A stretch of 64,000 nt of DNA. Source: VYFG01 sp965213885 (GTDB lineage Bacteria > Pseudomonadota > Gammaproteobacteria > Arenicellales > Poriferihabitantaceae). The stretch spans positions 1 to 64,000 of the forward strand of contig OZ243919.1 of assembly GCA_965213885.1 (NCBI GenBank). The letters run 5' to 3'. This document shows, piece after piece, positions 1 to 9,060 of this stretch. The translations under genes and the position numbers were made by a program. Each line of letters opens with the position of its first letter. Within the stretch, counting starts at the first letter, position 1. Under the pieces are notes generated by a model. The model worked only from the letters and a program-made list of their open reading frames with translations. It had not been told where the DNA came from and searched no databases.

Positions 1-291
1 GCCGGCGCCGTGGCCGCGCAGCGTGCCGTCGATATCGCGACCCGGGCGGGCCAGCCGCACCTGTACCTGCAGGTTCCCGGCCTATCCGAGAGCGATGAAC
101 AGACCGACCGGTGGCAGATGGTTCACCCGCGCGGTGAGCACCAGTGCACCACATTCGGTGAGAACCGGAACGATTACCAGGGCCGGGAAAACGTTTCCGG
201 CCCGGGGGAGGGCGGCTACGGATGGGTGTACTGGCCGCTGCATCATTGCTGCCCCGGTTCCGGGACGACGATTTCCAGAATCCGTTTCTGA
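1..291 (+). CDS. TraU-like ICE protein, C-terminal part (5' end outside window)
   Basis: The reading frame is open from base 1 to a TGA at 289-291 and gives about 96 residues. It contains a TD-R-WQ-V-P block, a Cys in a CTTFGE context, and a GYGWVYWP segment followed by paired cysteines (HHCCPG). This is how the TraU-like PFL_4710 family (TIGR03756) of GI-type integrating conjugative elements ends. These proteins are periplasmic or outer-membrane-associated parts of the conjugative type IV secretion apparatus. The next gene belongs to the family that normally follows it (PFL_4711), which supports the call. Only the C-terminus is visible, so the family assignment rests on motif recall and synteny. 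Confidence 0.65.
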   Translation, partial: AGAVAAQRAVDIATRAGQPHLYLQVPGLSESDEQTDRWQMVHPRGEHQCTTFGENRNDYQGRENVSGPGEGGYGWVYWPLHHCCPGSGTTISRIRF

Positions 292-311
292 TTTCCGGAG
301 TTGATCTGAAG

Positions 312-1682
312 ATGAAAACGACAGCCAACCGGTTCCTTGGGCCGGTGTTCCTGGCCGGGGTCCTGACCGCCGCGGCCGTTCCCGGCATCGTCCGGGCACA
401 ACAGGGCCTGGAGAGCGATGGCTGGCTGGATGACCTGGTCTATTACGAGATCGGGGGAGGGCAGGCGCTTCGGGGACCTGCCGGTTATGGCCGTCATGCC
501 CGCATCCGCGGTGACGGCGCGCTCGCGCTCGGGTATTCCTGCGGCCGGTTCGATCTCAGCCAGAACCTGAGGCAGATGTTCGGCCGGCTCACCAGCGGCC
601 TCGACCAGGCTGTCGACAGCCTGCTGTTTGCCGCGACCGGCGCGGTCGCCTCGCTGCCGCTCTACCTCCTTCGCCAGGCCAATCCGAACCTGGCCAACAT
701 GCTCGAGAACATGCTCCTGCGCTACCAGGACGAATACCGGCTCGCGGTCAAGTCCTGCCGCGATGCCGAACGCCAGATCCTGGCCGGCGAAAACCCCTAC
801 TACGACTGGGTCCAGTGGGGCCAGCAGGACAGTTGGCGAAAATCGGTCGGTTCCGGTATGCCGGTGGACGAGATCGACAGGACGGTCGCGGAACAGCACG
901 GCTGCATCACGTGGATCGGCGGACGGCAGTATTTCTGCGACGACAGCGACACCCGCGAAATCCGGGTGGTCGGAGACGTAAGCTCGGCAGGGTACCGGAT
1001 CCTCGAGAGCGCCGATGCCGCCGCAGGCGGCGCGCCGGCCGGGGCGCCGCCTTCCCGCCTGAAGGCCTACTGGCCGACCGCCGACGATGCCGCCCGGGAG
1101 ATCCTGCAGATGACCGGGGAGACCGTCATCACCAATGCCAGGACCACGCCGCCCTCCGGACAGCCGCCGAGGGGGATCACGGCGGGCATGCACGAGGACG
1201 CCGTGGAAACGGCACGGAAGCTGGACGATGCGATCGAACGGGAGGTCTCCGGCAACCGACCGGGTCCGGCCGAACGGGAGGCGCTGGGCGTGCCCGGCCT
1301 TGCGATCACCCCGTCCGTGCTGTGGACACTGGGAACCATGAGCCCTGCCATGCGTGCGGCTGCGATTGATCGAATCTCCACCGAGATCGCGCTCCTTCGC
1401 GCCATGGAGAAGGTCAATCTCGCCAGACGAATCCTGCTCGCCGGATCGCGCCTGCCGGAAGTGGCGGCCTCCCCGGCCCGTGAACTGATCCGGCAGGATG
1501 CCATCGGCCTGCTCGAGATGGAGGCCCGCCTCCTGAAGGACGAGTACGGGTTGCGTGCCCGGGTAGCCTCGTCAACCGCGGCGTCGCTGATGCGGTCCGT
1601 GCAGAACCGACGCCGCGGCCCCGTTGGCGGGGGCGGCGGAATCCCTGCGTTGCCTCCGGCAGGAGGGGCGGTGATCCGATGA
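312..1682 (+). CDS. Integrating conjugative element protein, PFL_4711 family
   Basis: This 456-residue protein starts at ATG 312 with a signal peptide (basic MKTTANR, a hydrophobic stretch, then an Ala-rich cleavage region near residue 30). The mature part has a conserved Gly-rich start (YYEIGGG), scattered cysteines (SCGRF, SCRDAE, HGCITW, YFCDD) and a long helical C-terminus ending in a Gly/Pro-rich tail. Length, Cys pattern and position between the TraU-like and TraG-like genes match the PFL_4711 family (TIGR03755), which plays the TraH-like role in the GI-type conjugation apparatus. The stop overlaps the next gene's start (ATGA at 1679-1682), indicating translational coupling. An in-frame start at 222 exists but would overlap the upstream gene and hide the signal peptide. 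Confidence 0.8.
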   Translation: MKTTANRFLGPVFLAGVLTAAAVPGIVRAQQGLESDGWLDDLVYYEIGGGQALRGPAGYGRHARIRGDGALALGYSCGRFDLSQNLRQMFGRLTSGLDQAVDSLLFAATGAVASLPLYLLRQANPNLANMLENMLLRYQDEYRLAVKSCRDAERQILAGENPYYDWVQWGQQDSWRKSVGSGMPVDEIDRTVAEQHGCITWIGGRQYFCDDSDTREIRVVGDVSSAGYRILESADAAAGGAPAGAPPSRLKAYWPTADDAAREILQMTGETVITNARTTPPSGQPPRGITAGMHEDAVETARKLDDAIEREVSGNRPGPAEREALGVPGLAITPSVLWTLGTMSPAMRAAAIDRISTEIALLRAMEKVNLARRILLAGSRLPEVAASPARELIRQDAIGLLEMEARLLKDEYGLRARVASSTAASLMRSVQNRRRGPVGGGGGIPALPPAGGAVIR

Positions 1683-2053
1683 TCGGTTTCAAGCGATTCC
1701 TGCTGCCACTGCGGCCATCGCCGGGTCAGTTCGCTCCGGTCCGCAGGGGAGGGTTCGTGCGTCGGCTGGTCCACAGGTTGCGGATCGCGCCTCGGATCGC
1801 CCTGTTCGTGGCCTTCACGGGGGCGCTGCTGGTCATCGGGCTTCCCGCCCTGGACCCCGTCGCCCTGCGCCAGTGGATCGACGATTCCCGGGCCCTGTTC
1901 CTGGTGGTCCGGGTCTGCGTGTATGTCGTCGTGGTCTGGTACGGGCCGGTCTGGCGCGGCGCAACCGGAGGCGAACGGAACCGCGCCCGGCTCGTGCTGG
2001 CGGGGTTTGCCGTGGTCCTTGAGCTGTTCGGCACCCTGCGGCTCATCCGGTGA
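1679..2053 (+). CDS. Small ICE membrane protein
   Basis: A 124-residue protein with a basic N-terminus and three hydrophobic stretches (about residues 42-58, 74-90 and 104-120), so probably three membrane segments. It starts inside the stop codon of the PFL_4711-family gene and ends 7 bases before the TraG-like gene, so it is part of the same transcript. A short membrane protein often lies at this place in GI-type conjugation clusters. I recognise no catalytic motif. A role in assembly of the mating channel is inference from position alone. Confidence 0.65.
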   Translation: MIGFKRFLLPLRPSPGQFAPVRRGGFVRRLVHRLRIAPRIALFVAFTGALLVIGLPALDPVALRQWIDDSRALFLVVRVCVYVVVVWYGPVWRGATGGERNRARLVLAGFAVVLELFGTLRLIR

Positions 2054-2060
2054 GACTGGC

Positions 2061-3647
2061 ATGTACGTAGCATCCTACCTGGAACTCCACACCACCCTCC
2101 TCGGATGGATGCTCTACAACGTGGTGTTCAGCATCCTGTGGGAGACCGGTCTGCTGATCCTGCCGATCCTCTGGATTCTTGTGCGCAACAGCGCGAAGGC
2201 CCTGGGGGAGGAGCGGGCGGGCAGCCACGAGACCGCCGTGCTGCACATCAAGGGCACGGTGATGGCCATCGGGGTGCTCCTGGCCTGCCTGATGCCCTCG
2301 TACGAGGTCTCGCCCAGCGATGTGAAGTACCAGCCGCCCGGGAAGGTGGATGGTACGGTCCCCGACGAAATCCGGGGCGACATCGACCCCTCCACCTACC
2401 AGGACCACTTCGGCGCTGCGACCGCCCCCGTGAAGATCCCCGGATGGTGGGTGCTCCTGCACAACATCTCGTCCGGCATTACCCGCGCACTGGTCGACAG
2501 CCTGCCGGCGTACAGCGACCTCAGGGAGGCCAGGACGTTGATGGCGAGCCGGAACATCGAGGATCCGGCCCTTGGCGCCGAGTACCGGGATTTCCATCTC
2601 GGGTGCTACATGCCCGCCAAGAGGAACTACGAGGTCCTGCGCCAGCAGAACACGGTTCCCGTCGCCGGCGACGATGCCGAACTGGACTGGCCCGGCAGCC
2701 CCTACCTGATCTCCATGCAGGGTGGATACGCCGCCTGCGGCGGCGATCCGATCTTCTGCAGCAATGCACCCATGCCGCTTGACATCCAGCGCTCGAAGTC
2801 GCTGGCGGACCGTGTCGGCGGCAATACCTGCGGACACTGGTGGGAAAGTATCCGGACGCGGCTGCTCGACTACGCCAGGCTGGACCAGGGAACCTTCGAC
2901 AGGCTGACCGACCACTTCAGACTGGGTCTTGGCATCCAGAACCCCCGCGAACAGGAGAATCTGCTGGTCAGGGGCATGCTGGAGAACTTCCAGGCGAGCG
3001 AGACGATTGCCGGGACCACCGGGGGACAGAACATCCTCACATGGGTCGGCGATGCGGTGGGCAGCGCGGGCCTGGCGGTCGGCTGGGGCGTGGCCGAGCT
3101 CTTGTTGAATGTCGTGAAACAGGTGATGCCGATCCTCGCCGCCATGATGCTCATGTTCGTCACCGTATTCATTCCCTTCGCCCTGCTGTTCTCCGGTTAC
3201 CGCATCGAGGCCGTGCTGAACCTGTCGTTCGTGGTGTTCTCGCTGATTTTCGTCCAGGGGATTCTGGCGGTGGTCGCCTGGTTCGATCACTACCTGATCA
3301 CCTCGCTGTTCGAGAACGAGGGCCTGTGGTCGTTCATCGGTCGGAGCGACAACCTGTTCGCGGATGCGAACAAGAAGATGCTGATCAACTTTATCCTGGC
3401 GACGCTGTACCTGATCGGTCCCCTGATCTGGCTCTCGGTCATGGGCTCAATCGGCATTGCCGCTGCCGCAGCGGTCAGGGGGATGTTCGAGACGACCGCG
3501 GTGACCACCGCCATACAGTCCGGCGCCCAGAGCGTGCACAAAGGTGCAATCGGCGGGGCGGCCGGGGCCGCGGCCAGTGGTGTCAGGAAGGGGATCGGGA
3601 CGTCGGAATCCATGGGGCGGGAGTACCGGCTTTGGAAGGGGCGATGA
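2061..3647 (+). CDS. TraG N-domain conjugal transfer protein
   Basis: A 528-residue inner-membrane protein with the layout of the TraG N-terminal family: a long hydrophobic segment near residues 10-36, a second near 70-82, a roughly 270-residue Cys-containing periplasmic region, then a cluster of hydrophobic segments (about 347-475), and an Ala/Gly-rich amphipathic C-terminus. In F-type systems TraG acts in mating-pair stabilisation and pilus assembly. In GI-type ICEs the TraG-like protein closes the cluster, as here. The start was placed at ATG 2061, because the in-frame ATG at 1923 lies inside the preceding gene. It lacks the long C-terminal extension of F TraG, which is usual for the ICE version. 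Confidence 0.78.
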   Translation: MYVASYLELHTTLLGWMLYNVVFSILWETGLLILPILWILVRNSAKALGEERAGSHETAVLHIKGTVMAIGVLLACLMPSYEVSPSDVKYQPPGKVDGTVPDEIRGDIDPSTYQDHFGAATAPVKIPGWWVLLHNISSGITRALVDSLPAYSDLREARTLMASRNIEDPALGAEYRDFHLGCYMPAKRNYEVLRQQNTVPVAGDDAELDWPGSPYLISMQGGYAACGGDPIFCSNAPMPLDIQRSKSLADRVGGNTCGHWWESIRTRLLDYARLDQGTFDRLTDHFRLGLGIQNPREQENLLVRGMLENFQASETIAGTTGGQNILTWVGDAVGSAGLAVGWGVAELLLNVVKQVMPILAAMMLMFVTVFIPFALLFSGYRIEAVLNLSFVVFSLIFVQGILAVVAWFDHYLITSLFENEGLWSFIGRSDNLFADANKKMLINFILATLYLIGPLIWLSVMGSIGIAAAAAVRGMFETTAVTTAIQSGAQSVHKGAIGGAAGAAASGVRKGIGTSESMGREYRLWKGR

Positions 3648-3977
3648 AAACCAGGTGCCGCAGGAATCGCTCATCCATTGCGAAGGGATCCGTACGATGA
3701 CGATCTGCGGGAAGACCGCGATGACGCCGCACGGCGGGTGTTGCCTCCCCATTGAAATGACCGGACTCTGCAGCGGAGCGCCGATCGGTGGAGGAAACTG
3801 CCGCCTCGTCATCCTCTTCATCATCCTTCGCGGACACCCTGACAGGGCTGATCCAGCCAGCGACCGGGAATGCGGGGAGGATTGCCCTGGGATCTGCGGG
3901 TATCCCCCCGGTTCCGTCCGGGCTTGTCGTTCTGGCGATCACGGTGTGTCGGCCATGCCGGCCCCGGAGGACGCATT
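3648..3977 (+). other. Interval with two weak small-ORF candidates
   Basis: This 330-base stretch lies between the TraG-like gene and the next convincing gene. An 18-codon frame starts at 3644 inside the traG stop and ends at 3700. It overlaps a 94-codon frame (3697-3981) whose TGA overlaps the next gene's TTG start. That chain of overlaps looks like coupling, but the 94-residue product is Cys/Gly-rich and not clearly protein-like. A GTG-started frame at 3788-4090 codes for a Ser-rich start and one hydrophobic stretch, and competes with it. I cannot tell which, if either, is translated. Confidence 0.3.
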
Positions 3978-4847
3978 TTGAAAATCTCCCTCTATCCCAC
4001 GGCCGACGGCTGCTACCGGCCATCCCGGGTGACCGGGAAAATCCGGGATTGGCTCGTCACCGGCCACCCCGTCGGGATCTCTTCGCGTGATGTTTCGCTG
4101 ACCGGGATCGAAGGCGTGGTCGAGGTCGGGCGGATCGAAGACCTGCTCAAACAGCCGGGCGATCAGCTACGGTATCTGGTGGTCGATGCCCTCGACTTCT
4201 CCTGCCCGGATGGGCAGAGGATCATCCATCGGCAACACTCCCCGCCCGGGCAACCCGGGCAGGTCGCCGGAGACGATTTCATCTCGGTATTGCTGGCACT
4301 GTCGAAAGGGATGACAGAAGAGGTGATCCTGGTCTGTACCAATTGCGACATCAGCAACGCCTGGTTCGCTCGCCTCGATGACCTGCACGTGAAAATCCAC
4401 TGGGACACGGCGGCGTCGGACCCCTGGCGTCATTGGACACGGGTCCAGGGCAGGGATGACATTCGCAGGAAGGCCGCCGGCATCCGGTTGGGCCCGCTTG
4501 CCGATCCGGGGAATACCGCGATCACCTGCTTCTTCCACTCCGCCCGGTCCCAACTGCTGCTGACCCTCGCGGCCGAGTACTCCGACATCCATCTGTCCGA
4601 ATCCGGCCGCAAGCCTCCCGTGGAACCCGTGAATGTTCTGGTCCGGATGCTCGCCGGCAAGCCGGTTTCGGATCGACTCGAGTTGTACGGGCATCTGCTC
4701 GACGACCTGCGACTCCTGTCGCTCATGGTTCAGGACCTGAGTCGAACCCTGAAAGGCCAGCCCCCGTCCTCCCTGGCTTCCACTGCTTCCGGGAAGGTCC
4801 CGGCATCCACCCCGATGCCCGGAAAACCGAAGCGCACGCTGCACTGA
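3978..4847 (+). CDS. Unrecognised 289-residue ICE protein
   Basis: I do not recognise this protein. The start was set at TTG 3978 because a GGAGG lies 7 bases upstream and the N-terminus then reads LKISLYPTADG; there is no ATG nearby. It has no signal peptide or membrane segment, so it is probably cytoplasmic. Alternating short hydrophobic strands and acidic loops (YLVVDALDF, VILVCTNCD) suggest an alpha/beta fold. The C-terminus is a Ser/Pro-rich tail. It sits between the secretion genes and the thin-pilus genes, so a transfer or pilus accessory role is possible by position only. Confidence 0.6.
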   Translation: MKISLYPTADGCYRPSRVTGKIRDWLVTGHPVGISSRDVSLTGIEGVVEVGRIEDLLKQPGDQLRYLVVDALDFSCPDGQRIIHRQHSPPGQPGQVAGDDFISVLLALSKGMTEEVILVCTNCDISNAWFARLDDLHVKIHWDTAASDPWRHWTRVQGRDDIRRKAAGIRLGPLADPGNTAITCFFHSARSQLLLTLAAEYSDIHLSESGRKPPVEPVNVLVRMLAGKPVSDRLELYGHLLDDLRLLSLMVQDLSRTLKGQPPSSLASTASGKVPASTPMPGKPKRTLH

Positions 4848-4860
4848 TCCTATAACGTCC

Positions 4861-5157
4861 ATGAAACCTTTTCTGTCCCTTGCCGAGACCGACTGCGTCC
4901 GCTCCCGGACCGTGCCTGAACGGATCCGCCGGCACCCGGGTGATCGCCGCGTCGTCGCGATGGCAACCCGGGATCGGCCAAAGACGCCTCCCGCAGGAAC
5001 CATGCATACAGTCGGCGACCGGCCGGCCGTTGCCGCGGACCGGCCGGTGCGCGGGATTCCGGATGCTCTGGCGGACAGGTACGACGGGTGTCCGAACACG
5101 TGGACTGTTCAGGTCCGCGCCGGCGGCGGGGCGGCATCAGCGGGCATGACGCCGTGA
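4861..5157 (+). CDS. Small hypothetical protein coupled to pilL
   Basis: A 98-residue frame with strong G/C preference at third codon positions. Its TGA overlaps the GTG start of the pilL-like gene (GTGA at 5154-5157), which suggests coupling. The product is Arg/Asp/Pro-rich with no signal peptide, membrane segment or motif that I know. No convincing ribosome-binding site precedes the ATG. It may be a real small gene or only an open frame favoured by high GC. Confidence 0.35.
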   Translation: MKPFLSLAETDCVRSRTVPERIRRHPGDRRVVAMATRDRPKTPPAGTMHTVGDRPAVAADRPVRGIPDALADRYDGCPNTWTVQVRAGGGAASAGMTP

Positions 5158-6041
5158 TCGACAGGAACGGGAAATCCGGAACGGGGGGCAACAACCCAGG
5201 TTGGTGGAATACAACCCGGGTGGCCGTGGTCCTTGCGTTGGCTTTCCCGCTACCGGCGGCGACGATCGAGGTCGTCTGGTACCAGCAGCGGGTCCCCGGG
5301 AGTGCGTCCGGCGAAATGAGGCTCGAAGGCCTCGCCGAGGGTGACCTCGTGATTGAAACCCCCGGCAGGCGGATGGAATTCGGGATACTCCGGATCGGTG
5401 ATGTGGCCATCGTCAACCTGGCCGAGCCTGCAGGGCAGCCCCCCAGGCAAGCACATGCCCGGGAACTCGTCGTGGTGGCCAGGCAGGGCGGTGCCAATAC
5501 CCGGGCGATTTTTCAGTTGGCGATGCCGGCGCCGAATTCCGTTGCCACACTCCCCGAGGTTCCCGTACCCGCGTCTCCTGCGCCTTCGGGCGTGGTCAGG
5601 CCCGTGCCGGTCCCGGGCTCCATTTCCTCACCGGTTCCCGTACCGGCACCGTCCGCTGCCCGGGCCGACCACCCGGTGCCGGCAGGGGGGCGGTTGCCTG
5701 CACCGGAGCGCACGTCCCGGCCGGGCCCGGTGAAACTGGCCAGTCTGGACCCGAAACCGGCACTCCTGACCTGTCCCGTCATCGCTATCCGCCCGGGTTC
5801 CCTCAGGACCAACATCGAGCGCCTGCTCGGAGAGTGTGGCGCCCACATGGGCGACTGGATCACCGGCGGGGAGGATGGGAAAACCCTGAAGGACTGGATC
5901 GTCCGTGATCCCAGGATCCTCGCCGGCGAGAACCGGAAGGGGCTGGCCGGCCTCCTCGACATCCTGTATGCCGAATACCGCCTGCAGGGGCTGCCGTCCG
6001 CGGACGCCGCAGCGATCGACATCTACAGAAACGATAGATAA
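5154..6041 (+). CDS. pilL: PilL-like type IVb pilus protein (TcpQ C-terminal domain)
   Basis: A 295-residue protein. From GTG 5154 it has a membrane or secretion signal (VAVVLALAFPLPAA, about residues 25-38), an early beta-rich domain, a roughly 80-residue Pro/Val/Ala linker (about 128-205), and a C-terminal domain with SLRTNIERLLGECG followed by a DW-V and LLDILYAEYRLQG pattern. The C-terminal block resembles the TcpQ/PilL domain that helps seat the secretin of type IVb pili. The long Pro-rich linker suits a protein spanning the periplasm. It is first in the pil series, just before the secretin gene pilN. The upstream in-frame ATG at 5088 is less likely because it overlaps the small preceding frame more deeply. 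Confidence 0.7.
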   Translation: MIDRNGKSGTGGNNPGWWNTTRVAVVLALAFPLPAATIEVVWYQQRVPGSASGEMRLEGLAEGDLVIETPGRRMEFGILRIGDVAIVNLAEPAGQPPRQAHARELVVVARQGGANTRAIFQLAMPAPNSVATLPEVPVPASPAPSGVVRPVPVPGSISSPVPVPAPSAARADHPVPAGGRLPAPERTSRPGPVKLASLDPKPALLTCPVIAIRPGSLRTNIERLLGECGAHMGDWITGGEDGKTLKDWIVRDPRILAGENRKGLAGLLDILYAEYRLQGLPSADAAAIDIYRNDR

Positions 6042-6053
6042 AGGGTACAACGA

Positions 6054-7694
6054 ATGAAAGAACACAAGAAAAACATCCAGGATGCATTCGTACTTGCACC
6101 TATCGTCCTAGGCCTTGCCCTCGGCCTGTCGGGGTGCTCCCTGTGGCCAACGGGTGATGCGGACAAAACCCCGCCCGGCGAACCGGACGCGCTGGCCGAA
6201 GCCAGCCAGCGGATCGACGAGGCCCGGAAGGCTTCCGCCGGCATTCCCGGTGACGGGCTGGACCAACTGGAAGAAATTACGATTCCCGTGGCGGAGGCCT
6301 GGCTTGACCGGGTGTTCCGGGGCCGTTATCGGACGCTTCGCGCCGATCTTGCCATCCGGGCGCTGGTGCAGGACCGGCCGGTCCGGCTGGAACTGGAGAT
6401 TGCAGGAAACCGGGAGATCCCGATGGTGCGGCCCAACCCGGCCGCCCGGACGATCCGGGAGCATCTGGACGCTGTCGCTGCCCAGGCCAACTGGTCCTGG
6501 GCCCTTGATCGGGGCGCGGTGCTCATCAGCGACATCGAGACTCGCTGGTTCGCGTTGTCCAGCCAGCCCGGGGAGTACAGCGCAGGGCTGGGACTGCGCA
6601 ACCTGAATCAGGGCGGGGGCGGCGTGGCGAACCAGGGCATGGAGCTGACCCTGAACCCCTATACCGAAGAACTGGTGACGCAGATCAGGAGCGTTCTCGG
6701 TCTTGGCGCAGGGGATGCGGCAGCTGCCGCGCCGGCGTTCGTGATTCCCGAAGACGGTCAGGGCGAGATCGGGACGCCCGTGTTCCACTCCGGCGCGGCC
6801 GATCCCCGCACGTCGGTGACCGTGGCGCCGTCGGCAAACCTGCTGGTCGTCACGGCCCGGCCGAACGCGATGCGCAAGGTGGAGGCGCTGGTGGATCGTT
6901 TCAACGGGGACGCGAGCCGGGTCGTGCGGATCCAGCTGAGCCTGATCGAGGTGGCGTTCGAGGATGAGCAGAAACGGAACCTGGCGCTGAGCCTGATCCG
7001 GAATGGTTCCGGATCCTTCATCCAGGTCCTGCTCGGCAATTCTTCCCAGGCAATCGTGGAAGACCTGCTGGGGATTTCCTCCGAAACCATCGTGGACGAA
7101 GGCGGGGGCTCCGTCTCGGGGGTCTACGACAAGGACGGGAAATGGGGGGGCAGCAACGCGGTGGCCCAATGGCTGGACACCCTGGGGGACGCGACGATCG
7201 CCCTCGACGACACGGTCGAGGTTCTGAACAACCGGATCGCAAGCGTGGACCTCACACGGACCGAGAAGTACGTCTCGAAAATCACCCGGGAATACGAGGA
7301 GGACTCGAACCAGGTCGAGATCGAGGTGGAGTTCGATGACCTGCGCACGGGCATGGTGGTGCACCTGCAGCCCACGGCCCGGGCCGACGGGCGAATCACC
7401 CTGACGCTGGGATTCTCGCGCTCCGCACTGGTCGCGAGGCGGCCCTATGACTTCGGCGGCAGCATCGAGGGCGAGACGCATGTGACGGACGATTTCAACC
7501 GCCTTCTGTCCATCACGCTCCGGGACGGAGAGCCCCGGCTGCTGGCATCGCTTTCCGAGTCCGAGACCCGGGGAGGGAAATCCAGGATTCCGATCTTCGG
7601 CCGGTTCGGCATCCCGACGTCGGGAGATCGCAGCTTCCGGGAGCGGGAGATGGTCATGATGATCACGGCCACCGTGGTCGATACCAGTGGCTGA
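6054..7694 (+). CDS. pilN: PilN-family type IVb pilus secretin lipoprotein
   Basis: A 546-residue outer-membrane secretin. The N-terminus carries a lipoprotein signal with lipobox LSGC (Cys near residue 28). Periplasmic N-domains follow, including an STN-like stretch with two long beta strands (about 90-170), then the secretin core with the VxIQLSLIEV segment (about 280-300) and a C-terminal region ending in MVMMITATVVDTSG. It matches the R64 PilN family, whose multimer forms the gate through which the thin pilus leaves the cell. It starts 12 bases after pilL and lies 31 bases before pilO. Confidence 0.88.
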   Translation: MKEHKKNIQDAFVLAPIVLGLALGLSGCSLWPTGDADKTPPGEPDALAEASQRIDEARKASAGIPGDGLDQLEEITIPVAEAWLDRVFRGRYRTLRADLAIRALVQDRPVRLELEIAGNREIPMVRPNPAARTIREHLDAVAAQANWSWALDRGAVLISDIETRWFALSSQPGEYSAGLGLRNLNQGGGGVANQGMELTLNPYTEELVTQIRSVLGLGAGDAAAAAPAFVIPEDGQGEIGTPVFHSGAADPRTSVTVAPSANLLVVTARPNAMRKVEALVDRFNGDASRVVRIQLSLIEVAFEDEQKRNLALSLIRNGSGSFIQVLLGNSSQAIVEDLLGISSETIVDEGGGSVSGVYDKDGKWGGSNAVAQWLDTLGDATIALDDTVEVLNNRIASVDLTRTEKYVSKITREYEEDSNQVEIEVEFDDLRTGMVVHLQPTARADGRITLTLGFSRSALVARRPYDFGGSIEGETHVTDDFNRLLSITLRDGEPRLLASLSESETRGGKSRIPIFGRFGIPTSGDRSFREREMVMMITATVVDTSG

Positions 7695-7725
7695 TCCGTA
7701 CACTGCAACCGGAGCGGCCTGAAGC

Positions 7726-9060
7726 ATGTCGTACGCCGTGAAGGACAGCCTGGGCGGGAAGCGGATCACGCTGGTCTACGATGCGGCCCTGGTCAGCCTG
7801 CCCGTCGGCGGAAACCAGCGTCGCCTGGCCAGGTCCCGGCAGGCGGGTCGGCACATGCGCCAGCACCGGGCCCGCGCCGCCCTGTTCCTCATGGCCGGGG
7901 GCAATGCCGAGCACTGGTGGGCGGCGCGGGCATCCGGCGTGACGTTTGCCGCGGGGATCATGCAATGGCTCTACGGGGACTCCGATACGGAAGAGGAAAG
8001 ACCGCATGACTTCCACGTGCTGATCCCGCTGGATGGGCGGGTGTACCTGTGTACCGTGGCCGGGGGCATGATCGGCGACGAACGGGTGCTGCCGCCGGAC
8101 CAGGCCCTCGCGCAGGTGGCCGGGGAGGATTCTTCCGGAAACACCGGCATGCCGGTGTTCGCCTGGCAGGTCGGGGAGCGGCCCGCGGGCACGGCGGGGG
8201 CGGTGGACGCCGTCGTTCCCCTGGAGCAGGCTCCCTTCGGCCTGTCCGACGTGCGCCTGAATCCCCTTTGGCTGGCCTTCGCCCGCAACGGGCTGATGCA
8301 TCGGAGTCATGCCCTGATCGGCGCCCTGGCGGTTCTTCCGATCCTGGGGATTCTGCTGCTCCGGCCGGTCATGGAAATCGCCGGCCAGGTGGACCTCGCG
8401 GACAACCCTGTGGAGTCGATCCTCGGGGGCGTGATGCGGATGCTCGGCCTCGACAGTGAACCGGAAACCGTCATCGAGGTTCCCGAGATGCGGGAGATCA
8501 TCCCGATGGTGCCCCACGGCGCTGCGGGCGAGCTCCGCCGCCTCTCGGCCTGGCTGTCCGCGGCGGAGGGGCTGTACCGGGACGGCGTCATCCGCCTCGA
8601 GTACGCCGGCGGGGCGTTGCAGCTGGAGGGGCGCAGTCCACCCAGGCAGTACCCGTCGACGGCCGAGGCCCTGGCCATCCGGCATGGGGGCGAGTTCTCG
8701 ATCGCGCCGGCCGGCTGGCTTCTTTCCCTGCCGGCCGGGATGCCGTCGTTCGATCCGGGACCCCCGGAAATCGCCTCTGTGGAAGTGATCCGGCACATGA
8801 CCGCGCTGCCCCACGCACTGACGTTCGCGTCGGGGCCTTCCAGGGTGCCGAGCCGGGTCGACCCGGAAGCGAACACCTTCACCCGGGAACTGACCGGCAC
8901 AGGCTGGCGGGTGGAACTGACCGAACCCGCGATCGGCGAGCTGCTGATGCTTGCGGAATCCCTCGATGGACTGCCCGGTGCACTGACGGGCGCGTCCTGC
9001 CTCCTCGGCGAATACCGGTTGCAGTCCTGTGAAATCAACCTGGAGATCCAGTCGCTATGA
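7726..9060 (+). CDS. pilO: PilO2-like type IVb pilus assembly protein
   Basis: A 444-residue protein with a cytoplasmic N-terminal half, one membrane segment (LIGALAVLPILGILLL, about residues 195-211) and a periplasmic C-terminal domain. This layout matches type 4b pilus PilO2 proteins, which form the inner-membrane platform linking the ATPase to the periplasmic machinery. Its position between the secretin gene and pilP supports this. Its stop overlaps the pilP start (ATGA at 9057-9060). Two Cys near the C-terminus (SCLLGEY and QSCEIN) could form a disulphide. Confidence 0.78.
   Translation: MSYAVKDSLGGKRITLVYDAALVSLPVGGNQRRLARSRQAGRHMRQHRARAALFLMAGGNAEHWWAARASGVTFAAGIMQWLYGDSDTEEERPHDFHVLIPLDGRVYLCTVAGGMIGDERVLPPDQALAQVAGEDSSGNTGMPVFAWQVGERPAGTAGAVDAVVPLEQAPFGLSDVRLNPLWLAFARNGLMHRSHALIGALAVLPILGILLLRPVMEIAGQVDLADNPVESILGGVMRMLGLDSEPETVIEVPEMREIIPMVPHGAAGELRRLSAWLSAAEGLYRDGVIRLEYAGGALQLEGRSPPRQYPSTAEALAIRHGGEFSIAPAGWLLSLPAGMPSFDPGPPEIASVEVIRHMTALPHALTFASGPSRVPSRVDPEANTFTRELTGTGWRVELTEPAIGELLMLAESLDGLPGALTGASCLLGEYRLQSCEINLEIQSL

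Noticed and set aside
6108..7769. 553-codon open frame opposite pilN
   Set aside because: Antisense shadow of the secretin gene caused by high GC at third codon positions. The plus strand has a clear lipoprotein signal and secretin pattern.
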